Positions 16,601 to 22,642 of a stretch of 34,594 nucleotides of DNA are shown here, in pieces. The DNA lies in assembly GCA_947629265.1 (NCBI GenBank), contig CANRCZ010000015.1, positions 1 through 34,594 on the forward strand, given 5' to 3'. Every line of letters begins with the position of its first letter. Positions within the stretch are counted from its first letter, which is position 1. The notes under the pieces are model-generated. The model was given only the letters and a program-made list of their open reading frames with translations. It searched no databases and was not told where the DNA came from. Position numbers and translations under genes: made by a program. The stretch comes from an uncultured Bacilli bacterium (GTDB lineage: Bacteria > Bacillota_I > Bacilli_A > RF39 > UBA660).

Positions 16601-18739
16601 AGTTATAACAGCTGGAACAACGGTTGCATTACTGCTAGTTTTAGCTTCATCAGTATTCCAATAATATACTAAAGTATCATTATATTGACCAGAATTTTTA
16701 TCATATGTACCTGATTTAAAAGTATAATTAAATTCATCTGGTACAGTTAAAACAAATTCATCCATAGTATAAGCTTTATCTAATATGGTTGTTGGCATAT
16801 TATACTTATTATAATGACTACCAGCAGCCCAGTTATTAAATGTAAATGACGTTTTAAAATTATCATCTACCATAGCGAATTTATTATTATCAGTCATAAT
16901 TCCACTGTTTACAATTACATCCTTAATATGGCTAGTTTTACCATTTGTTACAGTATCATTAATCAATTTATACTTAGGAGTGATAGTAGCTTCATGTTTT
17001 AAAGTTGTAGCTGTAACTGTTTGTGATTTGCTACCCTCACCTAAAAAGTTATTACCAGTTAAATATGCTTCATAAGTTGTAGAAGCCTCTAAACCTCTTA
17101 AAGCATAAGACGTACCCTCGATATTTCTAATAACTTGATACTTATCTTGACCAACCTTACGGTAGTAGATATTGTATGTTTCAGTATCATCCATATCTTT
17201 CCAACCAAAATCGATACCAGAGAAAGTTGGATTAGCTGTTACCATATCGACAGCTGGTGGTTTTCTATTAGACTTAGGTGTACATTTATGCTCTCCACTC
17301 CAGTCACTACGCCACTCTTGGTTAACAGAACGAACACGTATTTTATATTCAGAACCGTTCTTTAAATCTTCAATAGTAAATTTATTATAAGTTGTTTGGA
17401 AAATTACGCCATTCATCTTTGGCCCAGTTATTTCAATTTCATAACCTGTTACGTTTGGAGCATCATCGAAAGTTACCGTTAACTGTTCACTTACAGAACC
17501 ATCGACTTTAATATTTTTAGGAGTTGCAAAACCCTCAGGTTCTTTCGTTTCAGTTTTAACATTATTTAAAAATTCAACTTTAGCGATATCTGCCAAGTTG
17601 TCGCTAGAGGTTGTTTCAGTAATAATGATCGTTACCTTTTTAACAGCTACTTGTCTTTTTAAATCGATACGAATAACACCCTCAGCTACCTCATCAGTAA
17701 ATGGTAAAGCAGTTGTATCAGAACTACTTATATCGGTTTCTTCTTCACCATCTTCAGTTTCAACGATTACTTTTCCTTTAGTAGGTTTATTACTACCAAC
17801 GGCAATTCTAACCTCGCTCATTTCAACCGTATCACTAGCATTTTTACCTAAATCGATCGCTAATTCAATTGGGTTACTTTCACTTATTTTTTCATTTTTA
17901 GCTGGTTTTAAAGTAACACCATCACCATCATTAAATAAATTATCTAAACTACCACTGGTAACCGTAGCTTTAGTTAAATCAAGTGTTACATTGTCACTAT
18001 CCATAATGACACCAGTATTTTCGATTTTAGCACTACCTTTTTTACTGTTCATAACAGCCGTAATGTAGTTTAAATCAGCGATATCCGTAACGCCATCTAA
18101 ATTTAGATCGTTTTTAGTATCGTTAGTTTGAATAGAATTAATCATGATCTTCTCATCTTTTGCATCGACCTTATTATCATTATTAAGATCACCTATTTCA
18201 AACATACCACTTTCGTTATTTATACTTACACGTTTAGAATATCCATATAATGGAACATCTACACTATAAGTAACAAAATGTCCATTACCCTCATCACTAA
18301 ATTTTAAAGTATAAGTATCTTCATCTAACGAATATAGGTTAATACTATAGTAAACAATGTTGTCAGTAGCAACCTCACCTGTCATCGTTGAACCCTTAAA
18401 ATCACGTTTAGTAACGATAGCACGAACTTTAGAACCACCTAATTCAATAGATGTTTCATAAATACCATCTTGAGCTTTTTTAATATCGTTTAAGTGAATT
18501 GACGCACTCTTTTTAGCTGTATTAGACACTGTAAAAACGATATCTGTCTTCTCACGATTTCTAATAGGTAAAGATAGATGAGCTTCAACCTCGATATTTC
18601 CTTTAGGCTCAATTTTTACCGCACTAGCTGTCCCCTCTTTTTCTTTCGTTTCCATAGCCATTACTGCTATTGGTCCAAAGTTGTTGATCAACATTACCGC
18701 TGTTAGAAAACATGGTAATATTTTCTTGCTTAATTTCAT
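13607..18739 (-). CDS. Secreted M60-family metalloprotease (mucin-type) with dockerin, Fn3 and discoidin modules
   Basis: 1710 aa. Signal peptide about 1-30 ('FLTAVMLINNFGPIAVMA'). Residues about 180-235 contain two EF-hand-like repeats typical of a type I dockerin ('DLNNDNKVDAKDE', 'DLNLDGVTDIADLNYI'). Two fibronectin III domains follow (about 405-580). An M60-like region starts near 850 ('PLGVVARPETDKTLTVYVG') and has the zinc site 'HEIGHQ' at about 1115, with a downstream Glu in 'LVFAEVTNN'. Another Fn3-like stretch and an F5/8 C-type (discoidin) domain lie at about 1290-1545. The M60 family includes enhancin-like mucinases that cut O-glycoproteins. There is no C-terminal anchor, so attachment may come through the dockerin to the cohesin-like protein encoded next. 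Promoter at 18762-18790; ATG with a GGTGG site. Confidence 0.85.
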   Translation of the reverse strand: MKLSKKILPCFLTAVMLINNFGPIAVMAMETKEKEGTASAVKIEPKGNIEVEAHLSLPIRNREKTDIVFTVSNTAKKSASIHLNDIKKAQDGIYETSIELGGSKVRAIVTKRDFKGSTMTGEVATDNIVYYSINLYSLDEDTYTLKFSDEGNGHFVTYSVDVPLYGYSKRVSINNESGMFEIGDLNNDNKVDAKDEKIMINSIQTNDTKNDLNLDGVTDIADLNYITAVMNSKKGSAKIENTGVIMDSDNVTLDLTKATVTSGSLDNLFNDGDGVTLKPAKNEKISESNPIELAIDLGKNASDTVEMSEVRIAVGSNKPTKGKVIVETEDGEEETDISSSDTTALPFTDEVAEGVIRIDLKRQVAVKKVTIIITETTSSDNLADIAKVEFLNNVKTETKEPEGFATPKNIKVDGSVSEQLTVTFDDAPNVTGYEIEITGPKMNGVIFQTTYNKFTIEDLKNGSEYKIRVRSVNQEWRSDWSGEHKCTPKSNRKPPAVDMVTANPTFSGIDFGWKDMDDTETYNIYYRKVGQDKYQVIRNIEGTSYALRGLEASTTYEAYLTGNNFLGEGSKSQTVTATTLKHEATITPKYKLINDTVTNGKTSHIKDVIVNSGIMTDNNKFAMVDDNFKTSFTFNNWAAGSHYNKYNMPTTILDKAYTMDEFVLTVPDEFNYTFKSGTYDKNSGQYNDTLVYYWNTDEAKTSSNATVVPAVITAKKDKNNRPYYVVKLEDPITANAIQFGLTNAQNANLVQVAEVKFYEYDSLVDDVAKLFTDDMRLELADGVDINKIEELRKRANTQDHDEYSPYKESVLADLDYAEKILNDEAKADIITLNPNISNSLNGNLGFAMQISDYQPLGVVARPETDKTLTVYVGTSKGKLGDEVNAEIVFTQYNAEANAWNKSGYKLKKGQNIIDIPTIGSASSERGGSVYVRYTSKPDANNPIKIRVSGGTKIPVLDTTLLDDKAKKEEAISNYIKELDNYVSTLKEDDKKGTGPLDSTEIATKYGLWSVSATAVKDALDTLKDDKENRLYESTEAFTEMMELFYRHKGLSKDASEIINRIPNSRINIRYMTMFDGAFMYAGGYHIGIGYGSIAGLVQAKKNTSDATGYFGWGISHEIGHQINQSNLVFAEVTNNVYSLLAQTSNDKDKSRLETSKIYEKIYEKVTSHTLGRAQNVFVQLGMYWQLHLAYDDNKTFEDENSIFAKINKLSRTYNNVNKYDKDQLLIVLASMAAEKDLTDYFETWGLKANDKVKEELKNLKLEKETRAIYYLNDEARRYRLGGGTKAESSSITANIEDMNSEEKRVTINFNIDKDSDKILGYEILRNDESIGFVDGKTNTFTDNIGSVNNRAFTYKVVAYDYLLNKVDEKTLDEVKVAHDGSIKKDNFTIESNVKEDGEVIDYEDEKFDYSKLKVNNLIDGNKTTGFNGTKKIEESSKNTDNAYVIINLNTKLSLSGIKYRALTENGELNANTIRDYKISVSRDKNEWTAVRQGTFNVTKENPEEIVYFVEAGTNNENQLYTYDDISYVKIEAVGKQVLSGAEIDIIAPPGDNIDISMTTDNKPSIGKVTEDYCYLKDGCENDKDSIIEAGSVVIKGTYRGNPAFNLITIADAFAKTFNKDNIYSGYQLIFANVTDDMKVYDVAEGTWLYVMTKEQYEKMVNNKTSIRAYLYRVKDALTNDGQRITSTSMAIDNLPSYNELSEMTFTSEKK

Positions 18740-18761
18740 AAATTCACCACCTTTTTACCAC

Positions 18762-18790
18762 ATTATATAGTACGTTTTCAAATATGGCAA
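18762..18790 (-). promoter_or_regulatory. Sigma-A-type promoter for the M60 protease operon
   Basis: Minus strand TTGCCA, a 17-nt spacer, TATAAT, ending 22 bp before the start codon at 18739. Confidence 0.7.
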
Positions 18791-18841
18791 TATGATTTTT
18801 AAATTTTGTCGATTTTTTTACATAATAACTTGTAACAAGTT

Positions 18842-18867
18842 AAAAAGCAGGAAATACCTCCTGCCTT
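18842..18867 (-). terminator. Terminator of the TspO gene
   Basis: GCAGGA/TCCTGC stem with a 6-nt loop followed on the minus strand by TTTTTAA, next to the stop codon at 18866. Confidence 0.7.
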
Positions 18868-19330
18868 ACATATTTAATAAATAGATAGATAAATTTAGAT
18901 AAGTTGCAAATAGCACCCATATTAAATATGGTATTTGTAAAAGGCCTGATACCTTATTTTTCTTATAAAAACGGTATATCATCACGATAACTAAAATATC
19001 TAATAGAATAATCCATATAAAAGAAAATAATCGCCATTTTAATACAAAGAAGATTACCGACCATAAAGCATTGACAAATAACTGTAGATAGTATATTCTT
19101 CTAACCTTTTCATCAACTAAATTGTTACTTTTTAAAATACCGTAAGAAATACCCATTAAAATGTATAAAATAGTCCAAACGATCGGAAATAAAATACCCG
19201 GTGGCGATAAAATAGGTTTTTCTAAACTATTATAATCGATAGCTTTTGAGGTAACTAGACCGATAATACCACCAATAATAACCGGTACTAATATCGATTT
19301 TATATACGTTTTAGCTTTCAAAATTAACAC
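18866..19330 (-). CDS. tspO: TspO/MBR family membrane protein
   Basis: 154 aa with five predicted membrane helices. Recognisable family features are 'KPILSPPGILFPIVWTILYILMGISYGI' (the P-P-x-x-x-F-P-x-V-W-x-x-L-Y segment), 'LFVNALWSVIFF' and the closing 'YLIWVLFATYLNLSIYLLN'. TspO proteins bind tetrapyrroles, and in bacteria they act in porphyrin handling or stress signalling. The ATG start lies just after GGAGGAGTG. The gene is divergent from the helical-bundle protein gene, with a short shared upstream region. As cargo on a mobile element it may serve redox or haem-related stress, but that is inference. Confidence 0.85.
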   Translation of the reverse strand: MLILKAKTYIKSILVPVIIGGIIGLVTSKAIDYNSLEKPILSPPGILFPIVWTILYILMGISYGILKSNNLVDEKVRRIYYLQLFVNALWSVIFFVLKWRLFSFIWIILLDILVIVMIYRFYKKNKVSGLLQIPYLIWVLFATYLNLSIYLLNM

Positions 19331-19417
19331 TCCTCCTAATTAATCCTACTTAAAAGATATTTTTTTATGTATAAAACTTTTAAAAACAATCAAAATATAA
19401 CTATAAGGAGGAATATT

Positions 19418-19858
19418 ATGGAAAATAAAAACGAAATTAATGTCTTAGATGAATTAAACAAAGGCGCTTGTATGGGGATGGATGCTATTCACTATATCTT
19501 AGATAAGGTTGAAGATGAAAATTTAAAAAAAGAATTAGACCGTCAATATCGAGAATATAAAGAAATTTCTGAAGAAATCAACCAAATCTACCCTGAATAC
19601 AACGATAAAAAAGAAGAACCACATAAAACGAATGCTATGAATAAAGCTATGACGTGGTACGGTATCGAAATGAAAACTATGTTAGATGATAGTACCTCTA
19701 AGATTGCTGAATTGTTACTACAAGGTACCAACATGGGTATAATCGAGGGTAGAAAGCTTTTAAATCATAAAGACACTAACGAAAAGGTGAATGAACTCGC
19801 TAGCAAGTACGTTAGTATGCAAGAAAAAGCGGTAGAAAGACTTAAAGAATTTTTATAA
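19418..19858 (+). CDS. Ferritin-like four-helix-bundle protein of unknown function
   Basis: 146 aa from the ATG at 19418, which follows AAGGAGG; the ORF track start at 19367 has no site. The sequence is almost wholly helical: 'ELNKGACMGMDAIHYILDKV', 'ELDRQYREYKEISEEI', 'MNKAMTWYGIEMKTMLDD', 'IAELLLQGTNMGIIEGRKLL', 'LASKYVSMQEKAVERLKEFL'. This pattern recalls small ferritin-like or DUF2383-type proteins found in Clostridia, but no clear di-iron ligand set (ExxH pairs) is visible. Cytoplasmic. Divergent from tspO, and followed by a strong terminator at 19862. A shared stress theme with TspO and the SDR is only a suggestion. Confidence 0.7.
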   Translation: MENKNEINVLDELNKGACMGMDAIHYILDKVEDENLKKELDRQYREYKEISEEINQIYPEYNDKKEEPHKTNAMNKAMTWYGIEMKTMLDDSTSKIAELLLQGTNMGIIEGRKLLNHKDTNEKVNELASKYVSMQEKAVERLKEFL

Positions 19859-19861
19859 TAG

Positions 19862-19904
19862 GGGCTAAGTGGAAATGAATAATTTCTACTCAGTTCTTTT
19901 TTAA
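19862..19904 (+). terminator. Terminator, first copy of a duplicated sequence of about 42 bp
   Basis: CTAAGTGGAAAT/ATTTCTACTCAG stem (one mismatch, one G-T pair) followed by TTCTTTTTT. A near-identical copy lies at 20288-20330, so the candidate toxin cassette is bracketed by this repeat. Confidence 0.75.
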
Positions 19905-19937
19905 TGTTTTAAAAAATTAACTATAGGAGGGGGCATA

Positions 19938-20009
19938 GTGTTGGAACTTTTATGTGCTTTTGCACTAATAGTGCTATACACTGTCTTAGTCCTTAAAGAT
20001 AAGGACTAA
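19938..20009 (+). CDS. 23-aa hydrophobic peptide, candidate type I toxin
   Basis: Too short for the ORF track. AGGAGGGGG stands 5 nt before GTG, which opens 'VLELLCAFALIVLYTVLVLKDKD', that is, one membrane-spanning stretch ending in charged residues, like small holin-like toxins of type I systems. The last codons and stop lie in a perfect 9-bp hairpin (TTAGTCCTT/AAGGACTAA), and a second small palindrome (GCACTAATAGTGC) lies inside the gene. A terminator-like stem follows and an opposite-strand promoter is at 20139-20167. No clear promoter of its own was seen between the upstream terminator and the start. Confidence 0.5.
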   Translation: MLELLCAFALIVLYTVLVLKDKD

Positions 20010-20011
20010 CT

Positions 20012-20132
20012 TAAATGAAAACACCGAATCAACTTGATGCGGTGTTTTCTAGAATATAAACTAATAGAGAAAACACCTAATAAGGCAATATCGAGTGTAT
20101 CTCTTTTTTATTGTATGGAATTTCCTCCATCT
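20012..20132 (-). ncRNA. Candidate antisense RNA of about 120 nt (type I antitoxin)
   Basis: Predicted from the promoter at 20139-20167 (start near 20132) and the stem at 20018-20048 as end point. It would be complementary to the 3' untranslated part of the toxin transcript, starting right after its stop codon, as in convergent txpA/RatA- or bsrG/SR4-like systems. No homology to a named RNA was recognised. Confidence 0.4.
20018..20048. terminator. Terminator-like stem shared by toxin mRNA and antisense RNA
   Basis: AAAACACCG/CGGTGTTTT with a 13-nt loop. A third segment, AGAAAACACC at 20068-20077, can pair with the same GGTGTTTTCT, so two mutually exclusive hairpins are possible. Confidence 0.6.
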
Positions 20133-20138
20133 GTATAC

Positions 20139-20167
20139 AGAATATCATAAAAATCTTACCTCGTCAA
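20139..20167 (-). promoter_or_regulatory. Strong sigma-A-type promoter on the minus strand, facing the toxin gene
   Basis: TTGACG, a 17-nt spacer, TATTCT. No open reading frame follows on that strand, which is why an RNA product is suggested. Confidence 0.6.
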
Positions 20168-20287
20168 TTCATTCTTTAAGTTTCGGTTTTTTACGAAAAA
20201 ATTAATCAATTTTTATAAATCTTTCATTAGTTTTATGAAAACGACTCATTTTTTCTTGTTTTATTAAAATTTATGTATGCTAACGAT

Positions 20288-20330
20288 GGGCTAAGTGGAA
20301 ATGAATAATTTTTACTCAGTTCTTTTTTTA
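20288..20330 (+). terminator. Second copy of the duplicated terminator
   Basis: GGGCTAAGTGGAAATGAATAATT..TACTCAGTTCTTTTTT repeats the sequence at 19862 with few differences. It stands upstream of the recombinase 3 operon, though no plus-strand gene clearly ends here. Confidence 0.65.
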
Positions 20331-20387
20331 TTTTATCAAAGTCTAAGTTAATAAAAATTTAATAAAATTAAAATAGAGGTGATTAAT

Positions 20388-20510
20388 ATAAAATATAACG
20401 TCACTGATATAATTAATAAAAATCTAGATGATACCAAACTAAAAGAAATCATCAATAAAAAACTCTATAAAATTATCGAATTGATGGAATTTAATAAAAT
20501 AGCTTTTTAA
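20388..20510 (+). CDS. 40-aa protein upstream of recombinase 3 (non-AUG start)
   Basis: Not in the ORF track because it has no ATG. AGAGGTG is followed after 6 nt by an in-frame ATA. An in-frame GTG (20379) and ATT (20382) are alternatives but overlap or abut the binding site. The reading is 'IKYNVTDIINKNLDDTKLKE' and on to 'ELMEFNKIAF', with the stop 9 nt before the recombinase ATG. The layout and the 'NKN ... L-x-EII' pattern resemble the 41-aa gene before recombinase 1. Candidate excision or control factor. Confidence 0.6.
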   Translation: MKYNVTDIINKNLDDTKLKEIINKKLYKIIELMEFNKIAF

Positions 20511-20519
20511 AGGTGAGAT

Positions 20520-22070
20520 ATGAAACTTAGAGTTGGTATCTATGAAAGATTATCCGATGAAGATAGAGATAAAAAAGATGACGTAAGTGAGTCCATCAAA
20601 AACCAAAGGCATCTTCTCATCGAAGAAATAAATAAAAGACCTGATTTTGTTTTAGTAGACGAATACTGTGATGAAGATTTATCGGGAGCTGGTACTTATC
20701 GACCAGAATTTGAAAGACTGATTAAAGACTGTGAAAATGGTAAAATCGACGTTGTCCTATGTAAAAGCCAGTCACGTTTTTCAAGAGATATGGAAATCAT
20801 CGAAAAATATCTTCACAATAAGTTTATAGAGTGGAACGTTAGATTTATTAGCCTAGCTGACAATGCCGATACCGCTAATAACGGTAATAAAAAATCTAGA
20901 CAAATAAACGGTTTAGTTAATGAGTGGTACTTAGAAGACGTATCTAATAATATTAGAAGCGCCTTTAAAGCTAAGATGAAACAAGGAGAATTTATATCAC
21001 CTTTTGCTTCATTTGGTTACGAAATATCTGAATATGATAATAATAAATTAGTAGTTGATGAACTAGCTAGTGAAATTGTTAAAGATATTTTTAAATTATA
21101 TTTAACAGGTTTAGGCTTTACCGCTATCGCAAAATACTTAAATAATAAAAAAATACCTAGTCCATCACTATATAAATATCAAAAAGGTATCAAATTAAAT
21201 ATTGTAAGTAATAAACCTAGAGAAGATATAAAATGGTCATCAAATGCTATCAAAAGTATCCTCACTAACGAATTATATTTAGGTCACTTAGTTCAAGGAA
21301 AAAGGACGACGGTAAGCTATAAAAATCATAAGATTATAAATAAAGATAAAAGCAAATGGATAAAAATTAAAAATACCCATGAGGCTATTATCGATGAAGA
21401 TACCTTTAATAAGGTTCAAATTTCAATAAAAGAAAGAACTAAACCAACTAAGATAACTGGTTCTGTCCATGTCTTTTCAGGTAAAGTATTCTGTTTAGAA
21501 TGTAAAAGTTATTTAAGGAAAAAAAATTCATCCAAACATGAATATCTAGTCTGTTCTAAAAATCGTGATGGATATAGTGACTGCATTAATAAGTCTTCGA
21601 TAAGATACGATATATTAGAAGCTATTATTTTAGATGCTATCAATAAAAAAATTAAAACATTTTATGATGAAGATATTTTAAAACAAGAAGAAAATAAAAA
21701 TAATATATCTATTTCTAATAACCAAATTAAATTATTAGAAAAACAAAAGTTAGAACTTATAAATAAGATAACTAAAAATAAAAACTATTTAAAAAATCTT
21801 TATCAAGATAAAGTAGATAAAATTATAAGTAATGACCAATTTAAAATTTTAATATCAGAATATAATCAAAATGAAAATTTATATAATAGCCAAATTAAAG
21901 TAATCGATAAAAAAATATCTTACTATAAAAAAAATAATCATAAATCATCTTATAAATATAGAGAATTTAAAGTATTAAACAAGATCATTATCGATGAATT
22001 TATCGATAAAATTTATGTCGGTAAAATAGGCGATAAAGCAAGGAATATCTATATAAAATGGAATTTTTAA
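20520..22070 (+). CDS. Large serine recombinase (integrase of element 3)
   Basis: 516 aa. Resolvase domain with the catalytic Ser12 in 'YERLSDED' and 'KSQSRFSRDME'; recombinase domain ('ASFGYEIS', 'ITNELYLGHLVQGK'-like segment at about 245-265); an intact zinc ribbon ('CLECKSY' ... 'LVCSKN' ... 'DCINKS'); then a Lys/Asn-rich coiled coil and the C-terminal 'NIYIKWNF'. ATG after AAGGTGAG. The stop lies about 190 bp from the right att core, consistent with an integrase located at one end of its element. The palindromic attP deduced from the element ends is presumably its substrate. Confidence 0.93.
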   Translation: MKLRVGIYERLSDEDRDKKDDVSESIKNQRHLLIEEINKRPDFVLVDEYCDEDLSGAGTYRPEFERLIKDCENGKIDVVLCKSQSRFSRDMEIIEKYLHNKFIEWNVRFISLADNADTANNGNKKSRQINGLVNEWYLEDVSNNIRSAFKAKMKQGEFISPFASFGYEISEYDNNKLVVDELASEIVKDIFKLYLTGLGFTAIAKYLNNKKIPSPSLYKYQKGIKLNIVSNKPREDIKWSSNAIKSILTNELYLGHLVQGKRTTVSYKNHKIINKDKSKWIKIKNTHEAIIDEDTFNKVQISIKERTKPTKITGSVHVFSGKVFCLECKSYLRKKNSSKHEYLVCSKNRDGYSDCINKSSIRYDILEAIILDAINKKIKTFYDEDILKQEENKNNISISNNQIKLLEKQKLELINKITKNKNYLKNLYQDKVDKIISNDQFKILISEYNQNENLYNSQIKVIDKKISYYKKNNHKSSYKYREFKVLNKIIIDEFIDKIYVGKIGDKARNIYIKWNF

Positions 22071-22234
22071 AAATAAAAAATCAACATATCGAAGATTAAA
22101 TAATTAGGTATTTTTTTATTTTAATAATTAATTTATTAAACAAAAAAACTGACGCACCAAATTAATGGCTATCAGTCCTAGACAATTTAATTATACTATT
22201 TTTTACCAAATTGTCAATACTTTTAAATTATCAA

Positions 22235-22280
22235 TAGTAGTGTCTATACTATATTCAAGCAGTAGCTTTAATCAGGACAC
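22235..22280. other. attR of element 3
   Basis: Element arm TGTCTATACTATATTCAAGC followed by AGTAGCTT and the ATPase codons TAATCAGGACAC. Candidate crossover GT at 22262-22263. Confidence 0.8.
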
Positions 22281-22642
22281 TTGCAACCAAACCAGATATC
22301 CTCATGTTAGATGAACCTTTTTCAGCCTTAGATTATCAAACGAGACTAGCAGTAGCGGATGACGTATACGATATCATAAAAAAAGAAAAAAAGAGTGCCA
22401 TAATGGTAACTCATAATCTATCTGAAGCTATTTCAATGTCCGATCGGGTAATTGTCCTATCTAAACGTCCTGGTAAAATTAAAAATATCTATAAGATCGA
22501 TATACCTAATCGTACAACACCAACCGAAAGTCGAAAAACTAAAGAATTTACCGAATACCACGATAAAATATGGAAGGATATAGATTTTGATGATAAGTTT
22601 AGAACATACAAAATATCTGAAAAAGATAAAGAAACAAAATAG
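22263..22642 (+). pseudogene. 3' part of the interrupted ABC transporter ATPase gene
   Basis: Continues the fragment at 11292-11714: 'VALIRTLATKPDILMLDEPF' with Walker B 'LMLDEP', D-loop 'SALD', H-loop 'VTHNLSEA' and the C-terminal 'SKRPGKI' typical of TauB/SsuB/NrtD ATPases. The ORF track start (22304) is an internal ATG. It cannot make an active ATPase without the Walker A half. The 3' end overlaps the permease gene. Confidence 0.9.

Larger units (their letters stand above)
11709..22263. mobile_element. Complete serine-recombinase element 3 (about 10.55 kb) inserted in the ABC ATPase gene
   Basis: Direct repeats AGTAGCTT at 11708-11715 and 22261-22268 mark the ends. Deleting 10553 bp restores GTA-GCT-TTA-ATC, giving 'SGGMRQRVALIRTLATKPD'. 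The element ends, joined, form a palindrome centred on GT (19 of 23 arm positions symmetric, including GCTTGAATAT and AGACACT on both sides). Cargo: 262-aa unknown, cohesin-like protein, M60 protease with dockerin, TspO, helical-bundle protein, candidate toxin/antisense pair; integrase at the right end. Confidence 0.9.

Noticed and set aside
12876-18068. Plus-strand ORFs opposite the protease and cohesin genes (for example 17598..18068)
   Set aside because: Low-complexity shadow frames without ribosome binding sites, opposite strongly supported genes.
22071-22240. Short inverted repeats (GACAATTT/AAATTGTC) before attR of element 3
   Set aside because: AT-rich, no T run and no gene; not enough to call a terminator or RNA.
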